Of a stretch of 64,000 nucleotides of DNA, positions 35,330-45,365 are shown one piece after another. The translations under genes and the position numbers were made by a program. The first letter of the stretch is position 1. Every line of letters begins with the position of its first letter. Under the pieces are notes generated by a model. The model did no database searches. It was given only the letters and a program-made list of their open reading frames with translations, and was not told where the DNA came from. The stretch is from Hydra vulgaris (Eukaryota; Cnidaria; Hydrozoa; Anthoathecata; Hydridae): assembly GCF_038396675.1 (NCBI RefSeq), contig NC_088926.1:24181001-24245000 (forward strand), read 5' to 3'.

Positions 35330-36010
35330 GAAACAAAAAATAATATGACAATGTGTGTTTGCTGAACACAGGCAACTAAATACCATGTGTGGTATAGGAA
35401 ATGCTATAGCAAATTTCATTCTGTCTTTATATCTCCCTATGTGAAGTTTCATGACACCATGATTAGAGGAAGTCCACCTGATTGTATAAATTATGCAAAC
35501 AGTCCAACAAGCAGCTAAAAGACAAGGCAATGTTTTTAAAGGTTCTAGAACCTATAAAAAAATCTAGCCTATTCATTAAAAAATTTACTAGTCTGTTTTT
35601 ATTATCTATATTTATTTACCATCTAGTTTTACTTATATTAGACTATAAAAGCCATTGTACATTTGATGTAATCAAGTGTTATGAAAATGGAATGGTAGTT
35701 TTAACAATTTTTTAAAATTACACCCATAGTATGCAACCTTTGGACGTGGCAGTTAATAGTCCTTTCAAGAAAAAATTGTCTGAAATGATTGCTTTTTATC
35801 GTATTTACGGAAAACAATAAAAATACATGATTTAATTGACATAGAATATATTCTTTTTTTACAAAATGCTTTCTGTAACAATGACCTTCTACGTGAAAGT
35901 AATCATCCTCTGACAAAAACATTGAGTATATCTACCTCTGATGATCCTCATAAAGATGATATACATCAAGCTCCTAGCACATCTGCTGGTATATTTATTA
36001 AAAAACAGGT
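35330..36010 (+). pseudogene. pogo/Tigger-like transposase remnant
   Basis: Plus-strand pieces: SPYVKFHDTMIRGSPPDCIN with YANSP, VFLKVLEPIKK, then LILDYKSHCTFDVIKCYENG with MVVLTI, and MQPLDVAVNSPFKKKLSEMI further on. These are the DDE core of pogo/Tigger-type transposases around the second Asp (LLLDNHxSH) and the MQPLD box. Stops and frameshifts abound and the N-terminal DNA-binding domain is missing. Confidence 0.7.
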
Positions 36011-36600
36011 TGATATGATTAATGAGTAAAGCCAAATCTTTCTAATCCAATTACAATGTTTCTGTTAGATTCAGAAAATTTAGATTGGATTTTCATAATC
36101 TAATCTAAATTTCCATGAAACTTTAAAAATTAAATTGACTTGAGTTAACTTTTAATTATTTTGATTTTTAACACAATCTGTTTGTAAAATTTTAGATTTT
36201 GCAAATATCTGTGGTTGCTTTAAGATTTTCACATAAGTCTTGTTTTACCTATTTTTTAAAGTGGCTAAAACAGACTGTAAAAAAAAAAAAAATATCTAAT
36301 TGAAAAATACAATTAGAATGTTTAACGTAAAAAGACGATTTATTCAAAAAAGTGAATAAAATAAATAAAATATTGATTTTTAAAAAAAGAATTAAAAAAC
36401 GTTCAAAACTGTCTTTTCTCCCTTAATCAGCTTGATGTTTAAGAACATAATGCATAGACTTGAAAAATTTAAAGAAAAATCACACTTTTTTTTATTATGG
36501 ATTTCTAAACATGCTTCAGCCCTAGTTTAAACTCAAAGAATAAACTGTTCAATAGATATTAAAAAAAAAAATTTAATAATTGAATATAAAAAATTTTAAG
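36010..36600. other. AT-rich intron end, nothing recognised
   Basis: No coding feature; A/T homopolymer runs only. Confidence 0.5.
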
Positions 36601-36619
36601 GTAAAAAATATATACATAC

Positions 36620-36758
36620 AGCTTACGTATACAAAAAAATTGACAGCGTTTATTGCAAAAGTTCCAACAGCAACAACACCAGCTGTTGTTATGGCTTCAA
36701 TAAAATGCACCGCAACCAAAGAAATAAAAATGATATTCCAAGTCAATTTACTATTCAT
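36620..36758 (-). CDS. torsin A, exon 1 (signal peptide and membrane segment)
   Basis: The start ATG is at 36758 and the frame gives 46 codons plus one base. A GTATGT donor follows at 36619, leaving phase 1, which fits the two leading bases of exon 2 and forms a Tyr codon at the join. Residues 1-22 (WNIIFISLVAVHFIEA) look like an ER signal peptide. Residues about 23-45 (ITTAGVVAVGTFAINAVNFF) are hydrophobic, matching the N-terminal membrane-associated segment of torsin-1A that precedes its ECC motif. A second possible donor (GTAAGC) would break the frame. Pairing with exon 2 12.4 kb away rests on phase, order and total length; a transcript would settle it. Confidence 0.75.
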
Positions 36759-36789
36759 TATAAGTTAGTTGAGTAAAATCATCTATAAA

Positions 36790-37850
36790 TCTGATAAGTA
36801 AATGAAAAGTCAAAAATTATCAAGACAAAAGCAAATCAAGACAAAAACAAATCGACACAAAAGGTATAATGATAAATAACTTTAAAGATAAAATACGTAT
36901 ATTTCATTTTATAAATCTTTTTGGAATACACAGAATTATTGGTTACTGAGCAGATTTAAAAAATAAAATCTTTATATACTTTATACTTTATAAATGTTTG
37001 ATATTATATTCTTTATGTTATCAATATTACATTACACCAACTGATTTTCAAAGCACTACCTTTAGCACTGATTAAATTACAAATTACATTAATTTACAAT
37101 TTTCAGTCTAATAACACATTTCTATAATTTTTATACACATGGTTGGGACAAGAATATGATTACATATTTAGGCATTATTAAGAATGATTTGTGATGAAAA
37201 AAAAATGTCTGATACTATTTTACTTTTTCTTTCAAAAATATTGGAAAAAGATTTGACTTTTATCCCATTGTGGTTTGAAGCGTTATTGATAGTGCAACAC
37301 ATTTTCTTTTAGATAAAAGTAGAGAGAAAGATTCAATATAAAACAAGAAGATTAGAACCAAATAAGAATCAAGATTTAGATTATTTAGATCTAGATTATT
37401 AGTTAGCAAACCTGAGTCATTGTTCTGATCTGGATAACTTTTACCATCATGCTAAAATCTGCATTTATATTTATATTTATGTGTCATTTCATATGATATA
37501 CTTATTTATATAAAATCTCTCTCAGCTACAATCTACTACAATTTGCAATACCATATTATTGTAAGAGGGATATAATTTTATAAAAGATTTTCATTAATTA
37601 TACTTTATGTATAAGATAAAAATCCCATTGCAGCAATAGAAACTTCAAATAGAACAATACACTAAAACTTATTTAAAACCAGCAGAAACAGCATCTCCCA
37701 AAAACACACGTAATACTAAAATGAAAATTTTCACGTTGCAATGTGAATAATAATAAACTTGTATCTATAATCAAAATCAATTAACAAAATGCTCAAACAC
37801 AAAAGCATAAATAAATAACATTGTGAAAAATTGTGGAAACTACTCTATGA
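36790..37850. other. 5' flank of torsin A, duplicated upstream of copy C
   Basis: No gene. Parts resemble the region above the dead exon 1 of copy C, for example ACAATACCATATTATTGTAA near 37.54 kb against ACAATACCATGTTATTGTAA near 55.43 kb. It may hold the torsin promoter, but no motif can be pointed to. Confidence 0.5.
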
Positions 37851-37853
37851 TTA

Positions 37854-38268
37854 GGGCTAGGGTCAAATGCATTTGATCAAACACAATTAATTCTAGATTC
37901 CTAAATACAAATCCAAATACAAATACAAGTATTTGTATTTTAGGTTTAAAAAAAAATACAAAGACAATACTGATAAAATGGTACACTAAATAGAAGAATG
38001 AAAACAACTCTTTTAACAAATCAAAAACAAACTTTTATATTATTTTTGAGTTAAAACAACAACAACCAAATCTTTTGGTTTTACCCAAAATAAACACCTA
38101 TTAACGTTTATGGAGTTACAAATACATTTCAATGCAAAAATGCTAACAAAAATACTTTAAGTAATATAAGTAATTTTAAATAATATATGAAACTTTTTAA
38201 TCAAATACAATATTAATACAAATACAACAATACACCCTATTATTATAATACATATTTGACTCTAACCC
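37854..38268. mobile_element. MITE with GGGYTAGRGTCAAAT ends
   Basis: The left end GGGCTAGGGTCAAATGCAT and the right end (reverse complement GGGTTAGAGTCAAATATGTA) are about 415 bp apart. The interior has CAAATACAAATACAA repeats and no open frame. The target duplication is unclear. Confidence 0.65.
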
Positions 38269-38559
38269 AGTCTATAAAATACTGAAAAGCAGTTTACATA
38301 ATATAAAATAAAAAAAGTTGATTCATTTAACAGGCACTAAAATTAAAGTTACATAAATTTAATACATATGTATACTAAAAACGTACATTAATATTGTACA
38401 TTATCATTCTTCTATATATAATTATATATTTCTTTAAATATTATAAGCATCTATAGATATTATAGCTTCATTTGATTTGATAAATGATTTTTTTTTTAAA
38501 AAAGAAATTTTTTCTTTAAATGCACTAAACGCAGAGACAAAAAAAAACCTTACTTACAC

Positions 38560-39120
38560 ACCTTAACAACAGAACTCTTCTCCACAAATTTTATATATTT
38601 GAAGCCAACCAAAAAACTAGTTCTTTTATTTTTCAAAAAAAAGTGATTATTTTTAAAAAACTTTTTGAAAATTTGAAAATTTTTATAATTTAAAAAAAGT
38701 CTATTCTATTCTGAGTTAAAGTATATTTTATTTGGTTCTTCACGTCGTTTGGTTACACAAAACAGATGTTCAATTTAAGCAAAGATTCTGTTAAGTCAGC
38801 CTTCAAAACGGATGAGATATTAGTTTGAATGAAAGTAATCTTTCTTTAATCAATTCTAAAATATAAACAAATGTATAAAGTAGTTATGTATATCAGCATA
38901 TTTGGTTAATAGATTTAAAAATACACTCTCTGTTGTTTAGTTTTTGATATCACTCTGTCTTGGAAACTGTACAAGTTCATAAAATCATGTTTTTTTTTTT
39001 ATAAAAAGTTTTTTGTAAATACTCAAGATAAAAATGCCAGGTGAAAACTGCTCAATTGATGATTGTTCTGCCTCAAGAATATATACTTGAATCGTTTACT
39101 TTAACGTTTAAAAAATAACA
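38560..39120 (+). pseudogene. duplicated upstream block A with a THAP-like start
   Basis: The plus strand from 39034 reads MPGENCSIDDCSASRIYT, then a stop and VYFNV. The equivalent block at 56599 reads the same pattern, continuing to YTGVAYFKVPNEN. A Cys-rich start followed by SxSRRxxGxxxFKVP resembles THAP-like N-terminal zinc fingers of Hydra transposon proteins. This is a single-exon scrap with a stop. The flanking 38.57-38.72 kb also aligns loosely with 55.58-55.74 kb, so it belongs to the segmental duplication. Confidence 0.45.
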
Positions 39121-39339
39121 ACAAAAAGGTCTCAAACTTAACTAGCAATATCATAAAAGATCGAGTTGTGATATTTAAATGATATTTTTCAAAAGAAAGT
39201 AAATGACTTTGAACATAAAAAACTAGATGCAAGCTTTACTTTTCCCTTGAGCACATTTCGTGTTTTAAAAGAAAAAAAAATTAACAGTTGGGTTAACAGT
39301 CACTAAATTATGTGATATTTGATGTGACTTGTAGTACGT

Positions 39340-41130
39340 GATGGTTTAGGGATCAACCTGATTATTCCGAGACTGGAAACAATGCAACTGCTCCATGTCC
39401 TACTGCTTTGTAGGATTCACTTTCCTAAGCAAAGCCTAGAAGAAGTTAACTCTAGCATAAAATACCCCTGCCTTGGATTATAAGTTTAGTAAACTATAGA
39501 GATGTTGTCTCATATAAAAAAATTATCTTAGTTATTAACGGTATTTGGAGTAGATGAAAACCAGATGAATGTGTAAGATTTCCAGCCTTGGATGATGGAA
39601 CACTAGATCTCCTTGACATGATTGTACCTATTCAATAGTGGAAACTACACAACTCTTCCTGTAATCTTCTAATGAGTGTAAAGCTCTAAAGTACAATTTA
39701 ATGATTCTAAGGCTGTTAGTAAGATTTCCTGAACTATGTGGTAGTTTTTAAAGAGGCTGATCAATAGATGTAAAATATCAGGGTAGTAACAGTGTAATAA
39801 ATGGTGCCATGTTAGTGCTTTTTGTGTACAATGTTTAGGCCAAGTAAAAAGCCTTTTGTAACAACTTTGGGTTAATTAGCTATTCTGAGACAAATATATA
39901 GCTCTTTATTCAGGGTGCCATAGCACTTTGCTCATGGTGCCACTATCTATAGTTAAGTCAAGTTCTCTAAAAACTTACATTATGAAAAGTACCTGAAAAT
40001 ATTAAAACCAATACCACCAGCAAATTATTTCAACATCTTTTACAAATATTTGTGGTAAGTAACTTTTTATCTGTTCAACCTTGTAAAAATCATCAGACTT
40101 ACTTCTTGTAAATATGACCAGACTTACTTGCTTCTTGTAAAAATCATCAGACTTACTAGCTTCTTGTAAATATGACCAGACTTACTTGTTTCTTGTAAAA
40201 ATCATCAGACTTACTAGCTTCTTGTAAATATGACCAGACTTACTTGCTTCTTGTAAATATGACCAGACTTACTTGCTTCTTGTAAATATGACCAGACTTA
40301 CTTGCTTCTTGTAAATATGACCAGACTTACTTGCTTCTTGTAAAAATCATCAGACTTACTTGCTTCTTGTAAATACAACCAGACTTACTTGCTTCTTGTA
40401 AATATGACCAGACTTACTTGCTTTTTTTTGAGACTTTTTCATACCTATTGATTAGTAAAGACTCCAATAGTCACATGCTTGGCCTGGACATAAACTTAAA
40501 TATCAATTCATCTGATTGTCATGAAAACAGATTATAATTCAGATTAATCTTTGATTGGTTCAGACCATGCTACAATCTCACAAAAACCTTCATTTCATTC
40601 TTCTTTTTTAGAGTTACCCTATCATTGTACTTTTTACTAATTCCTTAAAGGTGACTGTGACTCCTTTCATAAATTTCTTCAAGACAGTCTTTGGGCTTAT
40701 ATTTTGGGTCTCTCTACTAATAATTGCTTCTCCTACTTATTTTCCTGGATTTGTGCAAGTTTATTCTTAATCACTCACCATGTAGTTTCCAACTTCTTGT
40801 GCAGCTGCAACTTTTAACTCATCTCTTGAAACCACACTCTTTCTGCCATCTGTCAGGTTAATCTATATTAGACAATCTGTACTTATATTCTAATCATTCC
40901 AGCTTCTGGGTTCTATATCCTAATCACTTTGTTTTAAAAACTTATTTCTCTTCTAAACTCATTTACACCTTGTGACAACATTCAAAACATAGTCAAAAGA
41001 ATTCTCAATACTTTCTAAACTATTTAACGCGTAAAAATTACTGTAGAATGACTTCTGATGTTATAAACAAATCTACGTAAAAAACAAAAAACAAAACAAA
41101 AAGTTGTTACAGTTTACTAGTCTCCTGTGT
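39340..41130 (+). mobile_element. jockey-like LINE remnant, 5' region to RT
   Basis: Plus-strand sequence at 39.80-39.99 kb (GGTGCCATGTTAGTGC and CAGGGTGCCATAGCAC repeats) is the 5' part of the LINE family seen again at 57.36 kb. An endonuclease piece near 40.45-40.56 kb reads SKDSNSHMLGLDINLNINSS. Degraded RT-like sequence continues to about 41.1 kb. No useful open frame survives, and a 29-bp tandem array interrupts it. Confidence 0.55.
40080..40423. repeat. 29-bp tandem repeat, about 12 units of two types
   Basis: Units begin CTTGTAAA at 40080, 40105, 40134, 40163, 40192 and onward every 29 bp to 40395 (the first is 25 bp). Two variants occur: AAAATCATCAGACTTACT and AAATATGACCAGACTTACT. 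They alternate in the left half, and the ATGACC type dominates the right half, as in an expanding array. The array is read from the LINE endonuclease region. Confidence 0.95.
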
Positions 41131-41427
41131 CAAATAAAGATAATAAGAATTTTTTTAAATGTTGACACTGAGATACAATTTCATTTTTTTTATTAAGTAG
41201 GTTTTTTCCATTATGTGATAAAATAACATTTTTCGTAGAGACAAAGGTGGCTTTTGTTTTTGTTATATTGTTATATTGTTGCTAGATTGTAAGGTTTGCA
41301 GTGTTTAACAATTTTCCATTCTATTCATATTTTGGTCTTTTAAGCTCCATATTGCCTTAGATAGCTCTGTGTCATATCTTTACTTAACTGATGCAAATGA
41401 TTTGAGATGGGTTTGCATATCTTAATT

Positions 41428-41494
41428 TAAATGGTGTATTACTAATGCCAAAATATACTTTTAGTATATTTTGGCATTAGTAATACACCATTTA
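41428..41494. repeat. perfect palindrome, 32-bp arms, 3-nt spacer
   Basis: Arms 41428-41459 and 41463-41494 are exact reverse complements around TTT. It lies at one edge of a Penelope-like fragment. Confidence 0.95.
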
Positions 41495-41890
41495 CAGTAG
41501 ACACCATTATTAGACAATCATTGGTTGTTCAAAGGGCAACATGCTTTATTTACGCAGTTACATTGGTTTTTAATTAATTTTTTTGAAGCAAAATTTTGAA
41601 ATTATGCGAATTTATGATAGACTTTAGGTTAGGCATGCACCTGTAGCTGATCTTAATAGAATTTAAGTTTAATGTAGTCAATAAGAGCTAGAAAACAGTT
41701 TCTTATTTTTTTTTTTACGTTTAAGCTGAATGGAGGGTTATACCAAATGATATTACATTTACAATGCTTTTTTTGTTGATTATGATTTGAGATTAATTGT
41801 AGGTGGTAGACAAGCTTTGATTTGTATCCCGATTTTTTTAAAGCTTCTTCATAAGATGGAATAGCCTTTTCAAAGATAACAAAAATAAAT
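41495..41890 (-). mobile_element. Penelope-like fragment, pre-GIY-YIG region
   Basis: The minus strand reads VFEKAIPSYEEALKKSGYKS, then NIIWYNPPFSLNVKKKI, VSYRCMPNLKSIINSHN in pieces, and CNCVNKACCPLNNQ. NxIWFNPPxS followed by CNCxNKxxCPLxxxC is the pattern that precedes the GIY-YIG domain in many Penelope-like elements. The nuclease core itself is lost at the palindrome. Confidence 0.6.
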
Positions 41891-42280
41891 TAATTTAACA
41901 AAATAAATTTTAACATTAACAAAATACTGACAATTATTAAGACATTTGCATACTTCTGACAAGAAATTTTTTTGAAGGGGGTCCTTTTGTAAATATGAAG
42001 TTTTTTTTTTGTGTGTTACCTAATAAAAAATCTTTAAAAAAATATATTTTCTAGAGGAAATTAATTAATTAAATTCATTAATCTACAAAAAATTTTTTTT
42101 TAAAGGTTATTCATTAGCTAACATGAAAAAAAAAACTTTATAAATTTACAAAAGGGCCCCCTAAATTCCCCCCCCCCTTTCTCCAATTGGTTATATATAA
42201 ATATATATAGCTCTATTATTTAATAATATTGAGAATTGTAACATGTACAAGAGACTTCGTACTATTTAATCAAAATACTT
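41890..42280. other. AT-rich DNA with a C-rich tract
   Basis: No gene. TTCCCCCCCCC near 42165-42178 and flanking poly-A/T runs are the only marked features. Confidence 0.5.
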
Positions 42281-42340
42281 AACCTTGAATATATAACCTT
42301 GAATATATAACCTTGAATATATAACCTTGAATATATAACC
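42281..42340. repeat. 14-bp tandem repeat AACCTTGAATATAT, about four copies
   Basis: Exact copies start at 42281, 42295, 42309 and 42323, with a degenerate fifth at 42337. Confidence 0.95.
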
Positions 42341-42491
42341 TGAATTATAATTTGAATATGTAATATAATTTTTGCTGGAAATATAAAGCGTGTACATGAA
42401 ATAAATGTGAAAGTACTCCTCAATTTTTATTTTGAACCAATTGATAATTTTAATATAATAACACAAGAGGATTAAACATTAAAAAAAATAA

Positions 42492-43340
42492 TTAATTATT
42501 CCTGTGGGAATCTAATAAAATTTTGAGCTTTTGCTTTAGTGGTACCCATAAGCTTGCGCACAGAATAAGAATCAAAATTATTTGATGCTTTTTTAAATGA
42601 TATGTTAATATCTTTAATGTTTCTGCAAAGCTTTTTTTTTTTTTCATTTTTCTTTTAATAATAGCCCAGTACTTTTCAATAACTCTCAATTCTGGGCAGT
42701 TTGGAAGATTTTCTGTTTTAGGTACAAATTTCACATTATTCTTTTTATACCATTCCATAGCTAGTTTACAATAATGAATTGAAGCTAAATCAGGCCAGAA
42801 CACAGGTCTCTTATTGTGTGATTTAATGAGAGATAAAAGGCGTTTTTGTAAACATTCTTTAACATATATTTTACCAGAAAGTGTGGACTGAGAAATTTAA
42901 GGTGCTGATTTTTTGCCACAACTGCAAATAGCTTGCCAAATCAAAGATTTTGTAGCAATCTTGTCATGTTTTGTGCATTTAAATTTCTTATCTACCTTTT
43001 CCTCTATATTTGGCAATATAATAAACAGCACCAGGAATTTGTTGCTGATCGTACTTGATATAAGCTTCATCGTCTTCAATAATACAGAAATTTTTAGAAA
43101 TAAAATTGTCATACAACTTTCTGCTGCAGGTTCTTGCACTTTTTTTTTGAGTTTCAGAACGGTTGGGCACTTTTTGTGCTTTGAAAGAATGAAAACCATG
43201 TTTGTTTCTAACTTTTGCAACAAAACTATGAGAAAATCCATATATTTTTGCGCGTTCCCTAAGTGAAAGGCTTGGGTTATTCTTAAAACTGTTAACCAGT
43301 TTTCTAATTAGTTTTATATCCTTGATAAAAGATGGCATGG
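42492..43340 (-). pseudogene. Tc1/mariner-type transposase, recently broken
   Basis: The start is at 43338. The N-terminal helix-turn-helix segment includes SLRERAKIYGFSHSFVAKVR. The DDE core includes CIIEDDEAYIKYD, the second catalytic Asp in VFWPDLASIHYC, and the Glu box PNCPELRVIEKYWAIIKR. Damage is light: a frameshift near 43.00 kb (after YYIAKYRG), one in-frame TAA near 42.897 kb (after GKKSAP), and a shift in an A-run near 42.64 kb. Beyond that, the other frame keeps the natural end (KLMGTTKAKAQNFIRF). I did not find clear terminal inverted repeats around it. Confidence 0.85.
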
Positions 43341-43449
43341 AGCTAACAAAATTGCTTGAAAAAGCAGAATGTCTTAATAAACAGTTTGCGTCTGTTTCAG
43401 CGAGTTAAGTAATTTGAAGAAACACAAAATGATTGGCTCAGATGGCAGA

Positions 43450-43690
43450 AGTCCTTATATATACATATGTTCTCAAAGAGTGTGCTACTGAATTAGCTTG
43501 ACCTATTTACCTTCTGATAGTGTCATCATTTGAAACAGGTATAATACCTAATAATTGGAAAGAAGCGACTTTGATACTAATATATAAAGAAAAAGGTAAA
43601 CAATACAACTCATCTGAATATAGACCAATATCTTTAACAGCCATAATATGTAAAATCATGGAAAGATTGTTGAAAAAACATATAATCACA
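43450..43690 (+). mobile_element. CR1/L2-like LINE RT fragment
   Basis: The plus strand reads GIIPNNWKEATLILIYKEKG and SSEYRPISLTAIICKIMERL with a LLKKHI end. This is the RT region 1-2 block (NWKxAxxxPIxK, YRPISL). It ends abruptly at the Penelope fragment. Confidence 0.75.
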
Positions 43691-44130
43691 ACATAAAAAT
43701 GACACTGAACTTTCCAAAGAAATATGGAAGCTAAAATCGAAAAATATAAAACCTGTTGTTACATGGAAAATAATAGCACGGTGTAAGCCCTACAATCAAG
43801 CATCAAAAGTTTGTTATCTTTGTCTCCGCGAGAAATTTCATATATTATCAGATAACGGAGAAAACTTACTTAATAAAAGATATGAAATAATATCAAAGTG
43901 CCAGCATTCAAAGAAATTTTTACTATCCTTATTCAACAATGGGGACTGAAGCCTTTGACGTCTTTTTGTTTTTGTTTTGTTTTTGTAACGTCAGAACTCG
44001 TTCTACTGTAATTTTTTAATTTGTAATTTTTAAACGGTTTTTAAGTGACAAAATACACAATGGCTGATGATTGCCGAAAGGCATGAAACTCAGAGTTCCA
44101 TCAAAAGTTGTTTTTATTCATTTTAAATAA
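43690..44130 (+). mobile_element. Penelope-like fragment 2 with 3' terminus
   Basis: The plus strand at about 43720-43950 reads WKLKSKNIKPVVTWKIIARC, YLCLREKFHILS, LLNKRYEIISKCQHSKKFLL and a stop. This is the well-known C-terminal end of GIY-YIG Penelope-like elements (CNLCLxEK, LLNKRxELxxxCRH). A 3' untranslated part follows, and a hammerhead ribozyme lies near the terminus. The RT part is absent. Confidence 0.75.
44060..44101 (+). ncRNA. type I hammerhead ribozyme, apparently complete
   Basis: Hand folding gives stem I ATGG (44060-44063) with CCAT (44098-44101); core box CTGATGA (44064-44070); stem II TGCC-GAAA-GGCA (44072-44083) closed below by a T-T pair; core box GAA (44085-44087); a 3-bp stem III ACT-CAG-AGT (44088-44096); and the cleavage nucleotide T at 44097. 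All conserved core positions are present. The tiny stem III and open stem I are the form described for Penelope-like elements. It lies just before the end of the Penelope fragment. Confidence 0.8.
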
Positions 44131-44131
44131 A

Positions 44132-44167
44132 TAAATATATATATATATATATATATACATATATATT

Positions 44168-44203
<36 letters not shown>

Positions 44204-44207
44204 CATA

Positions 44208-44256
<49 letters not shown>

Positions 44257-44306
44257 GTAGATATATATATAATTTTTTTTCTCACTGTTTTTATATTTAT
44301 ATATTT

Positions 44307-44378
<72 letters not shown>
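44132..44378. repeat. (TA)n arrays
   Basis: Two TA-rich blocks (about 44132-44272 and 44305-44378) with TTTATA interruptions. Confidence 0.9.
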
Positions 44379-44381
<3 letters not shown>

Positions 44382-44399
44382 AGTATTTAAATCATCTTA

Positions 44400-44712
44400 T
44401 AGAGAAGTTAAATAATTAGCTGTGAATTTGTTTGATTCATAGAAGGATGTTGGAATATCCAGCCATTTTTTTTGTGAGGTTTTTTAAACTAAGTGAACAA
44501 ACTATTTGTAAAAGTTAAGTCTTACTAGTTCTAGTCCATACACGAAAAGGCATAACTAAAGATTTTTTAGAATCTTATTTTCAGAAAATTTTTGGAAATG
44601 AGACTAATAGCATTAATAACACAATTATCGAATTGGGTAAAAAGATTTTCATTTTCCTTTTCCAAATCTTACTGCTTTGGATTCCGTGGCTCATTGCAGC
44701 ACTCATTATACT
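44400..44712 (-). pseudogene. torsin C exon 2, strongly decayed
   Basis: The minus strand reads NECCN, then after a stop DLEKENENLFTQFDNCVINA with ISLISKNFLKIRF, aligning in order with NECCN and DLSGLEKELNEKVFGQHLVN of torsin B. After a one-base shift it reads WTRTSKT at 44539-44518 in place of Walker A WTGTGKT, then LLQIVCSLSLKN in place of VSQIVANSLFKK. The rest of the domain is gone; (TA)n and a Penelope fragment follow. The acceptor site carries a small inverted duplication (44714-44751). The plus-strand open frame here is an antisense shadow. Confidence 0.75.
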
Positions 44713-44799
44713 TTTGTTTATTAGGCTTTTTAACAAAAACCTAATAAACAACAGTAAAATATTTTCTCATCTAAACAAAGTTTTTTCTACAAAACTACA

Positions 44800-45140
44800 A
44801 TATTAAATTAACTGTTTATGGATCAGACACATAGCTTAAACTAACATAAGGTACATGGATTTAGTAACTCACAAGGACTCAAAGCCCTTACTAAATAAAA
44901 TCTTTTTTAAAAACCCAGGCTCATGCTGAAAATTATTTTCTGCAGGATAATAAGAAAGGCAAGAATATTTTTTATTGATCTATTTTTACTGTGTTATTTA
45001 TTTTGCATCAAGTTATATTTCTGATTAAAAGTATTATCTGCTATAAAACTTAAAGAAATATAGGAGATAGGCCGCAAATGGATATAGGAGATAGACCACA
45101 AAGGAAATCAGACACATTTCTAAATATTTTTCAAGAATTT
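44800..45140 (-). repeat. torsin C intron end, homologous to torsin B intron
   Basis: Long matching blocks with 61240-61520 include AGTTATATTTCTGATTAAA, TAAAACTTAAAGAAA and GGAAATCAGA, in the same order and at a similar distance from exon 2. A 25-bp segment (GATATAGGAGATAG with ACCACAAA/GCCGCAAA) is duplicated in this copy only. Confidence 0.75.
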
Positions 45141-45180
45141 TCAGTGAATGCTTATGATATACTAACCAAAAATTAAAAAT

Positions 45181-45245
45181 ATGTATGTATGTATGTATAT
45201 ATGTATATATGTATGTGTGTATGTATGTATATATGTATGTATAAA
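45181..45245. repeat. (TATG)n microsatellite
   Basis: ATGTATGTATGTATAT-type repeats of about 65 bp. Confidence 0.9.
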
Positions 45246-45365
45246 CACATTTTCTGCAGTTACCTAAGGTTTTTACTATTTTACACAAACTTCATAGATA
45301 TCATGCTGAAATTGCCATCTACAGAGGCTTTACATTGGATAAGGGTTCACTATAGGAACCTCCTT

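Larger units (their letters stand above)
24243..36619 (-). other. torsin A intron 1, about 12.4 kb, filled with transposons
   Basis: Inferred from an in-phase donor (GTATGT at 36619) and acceptor at 24243-24244. About 140 bp next to exon 2 resembles the intron beside torsin B exon 2. The intron contains transposase, LINE, SINE, Penelope, hAT and pogo fragments listed separately. Confidence 0.7.

Noticed and set aside
40080-40423. CRISPR-like array
   Set aside because: Units are contiguous 29-bp tandem repeats without unique spacers, in an animal genome.
44513-44806. A 98-codon plus-strand open frame with a strongly hydrophobic segment (IFLFQILLLWIPWLIAALII)
   Set aside because: It is the antisense of the decayed torsin C exon 2; the minus strand aligns block by block with torsin, and no start codon or partner exon supports the plus frame.
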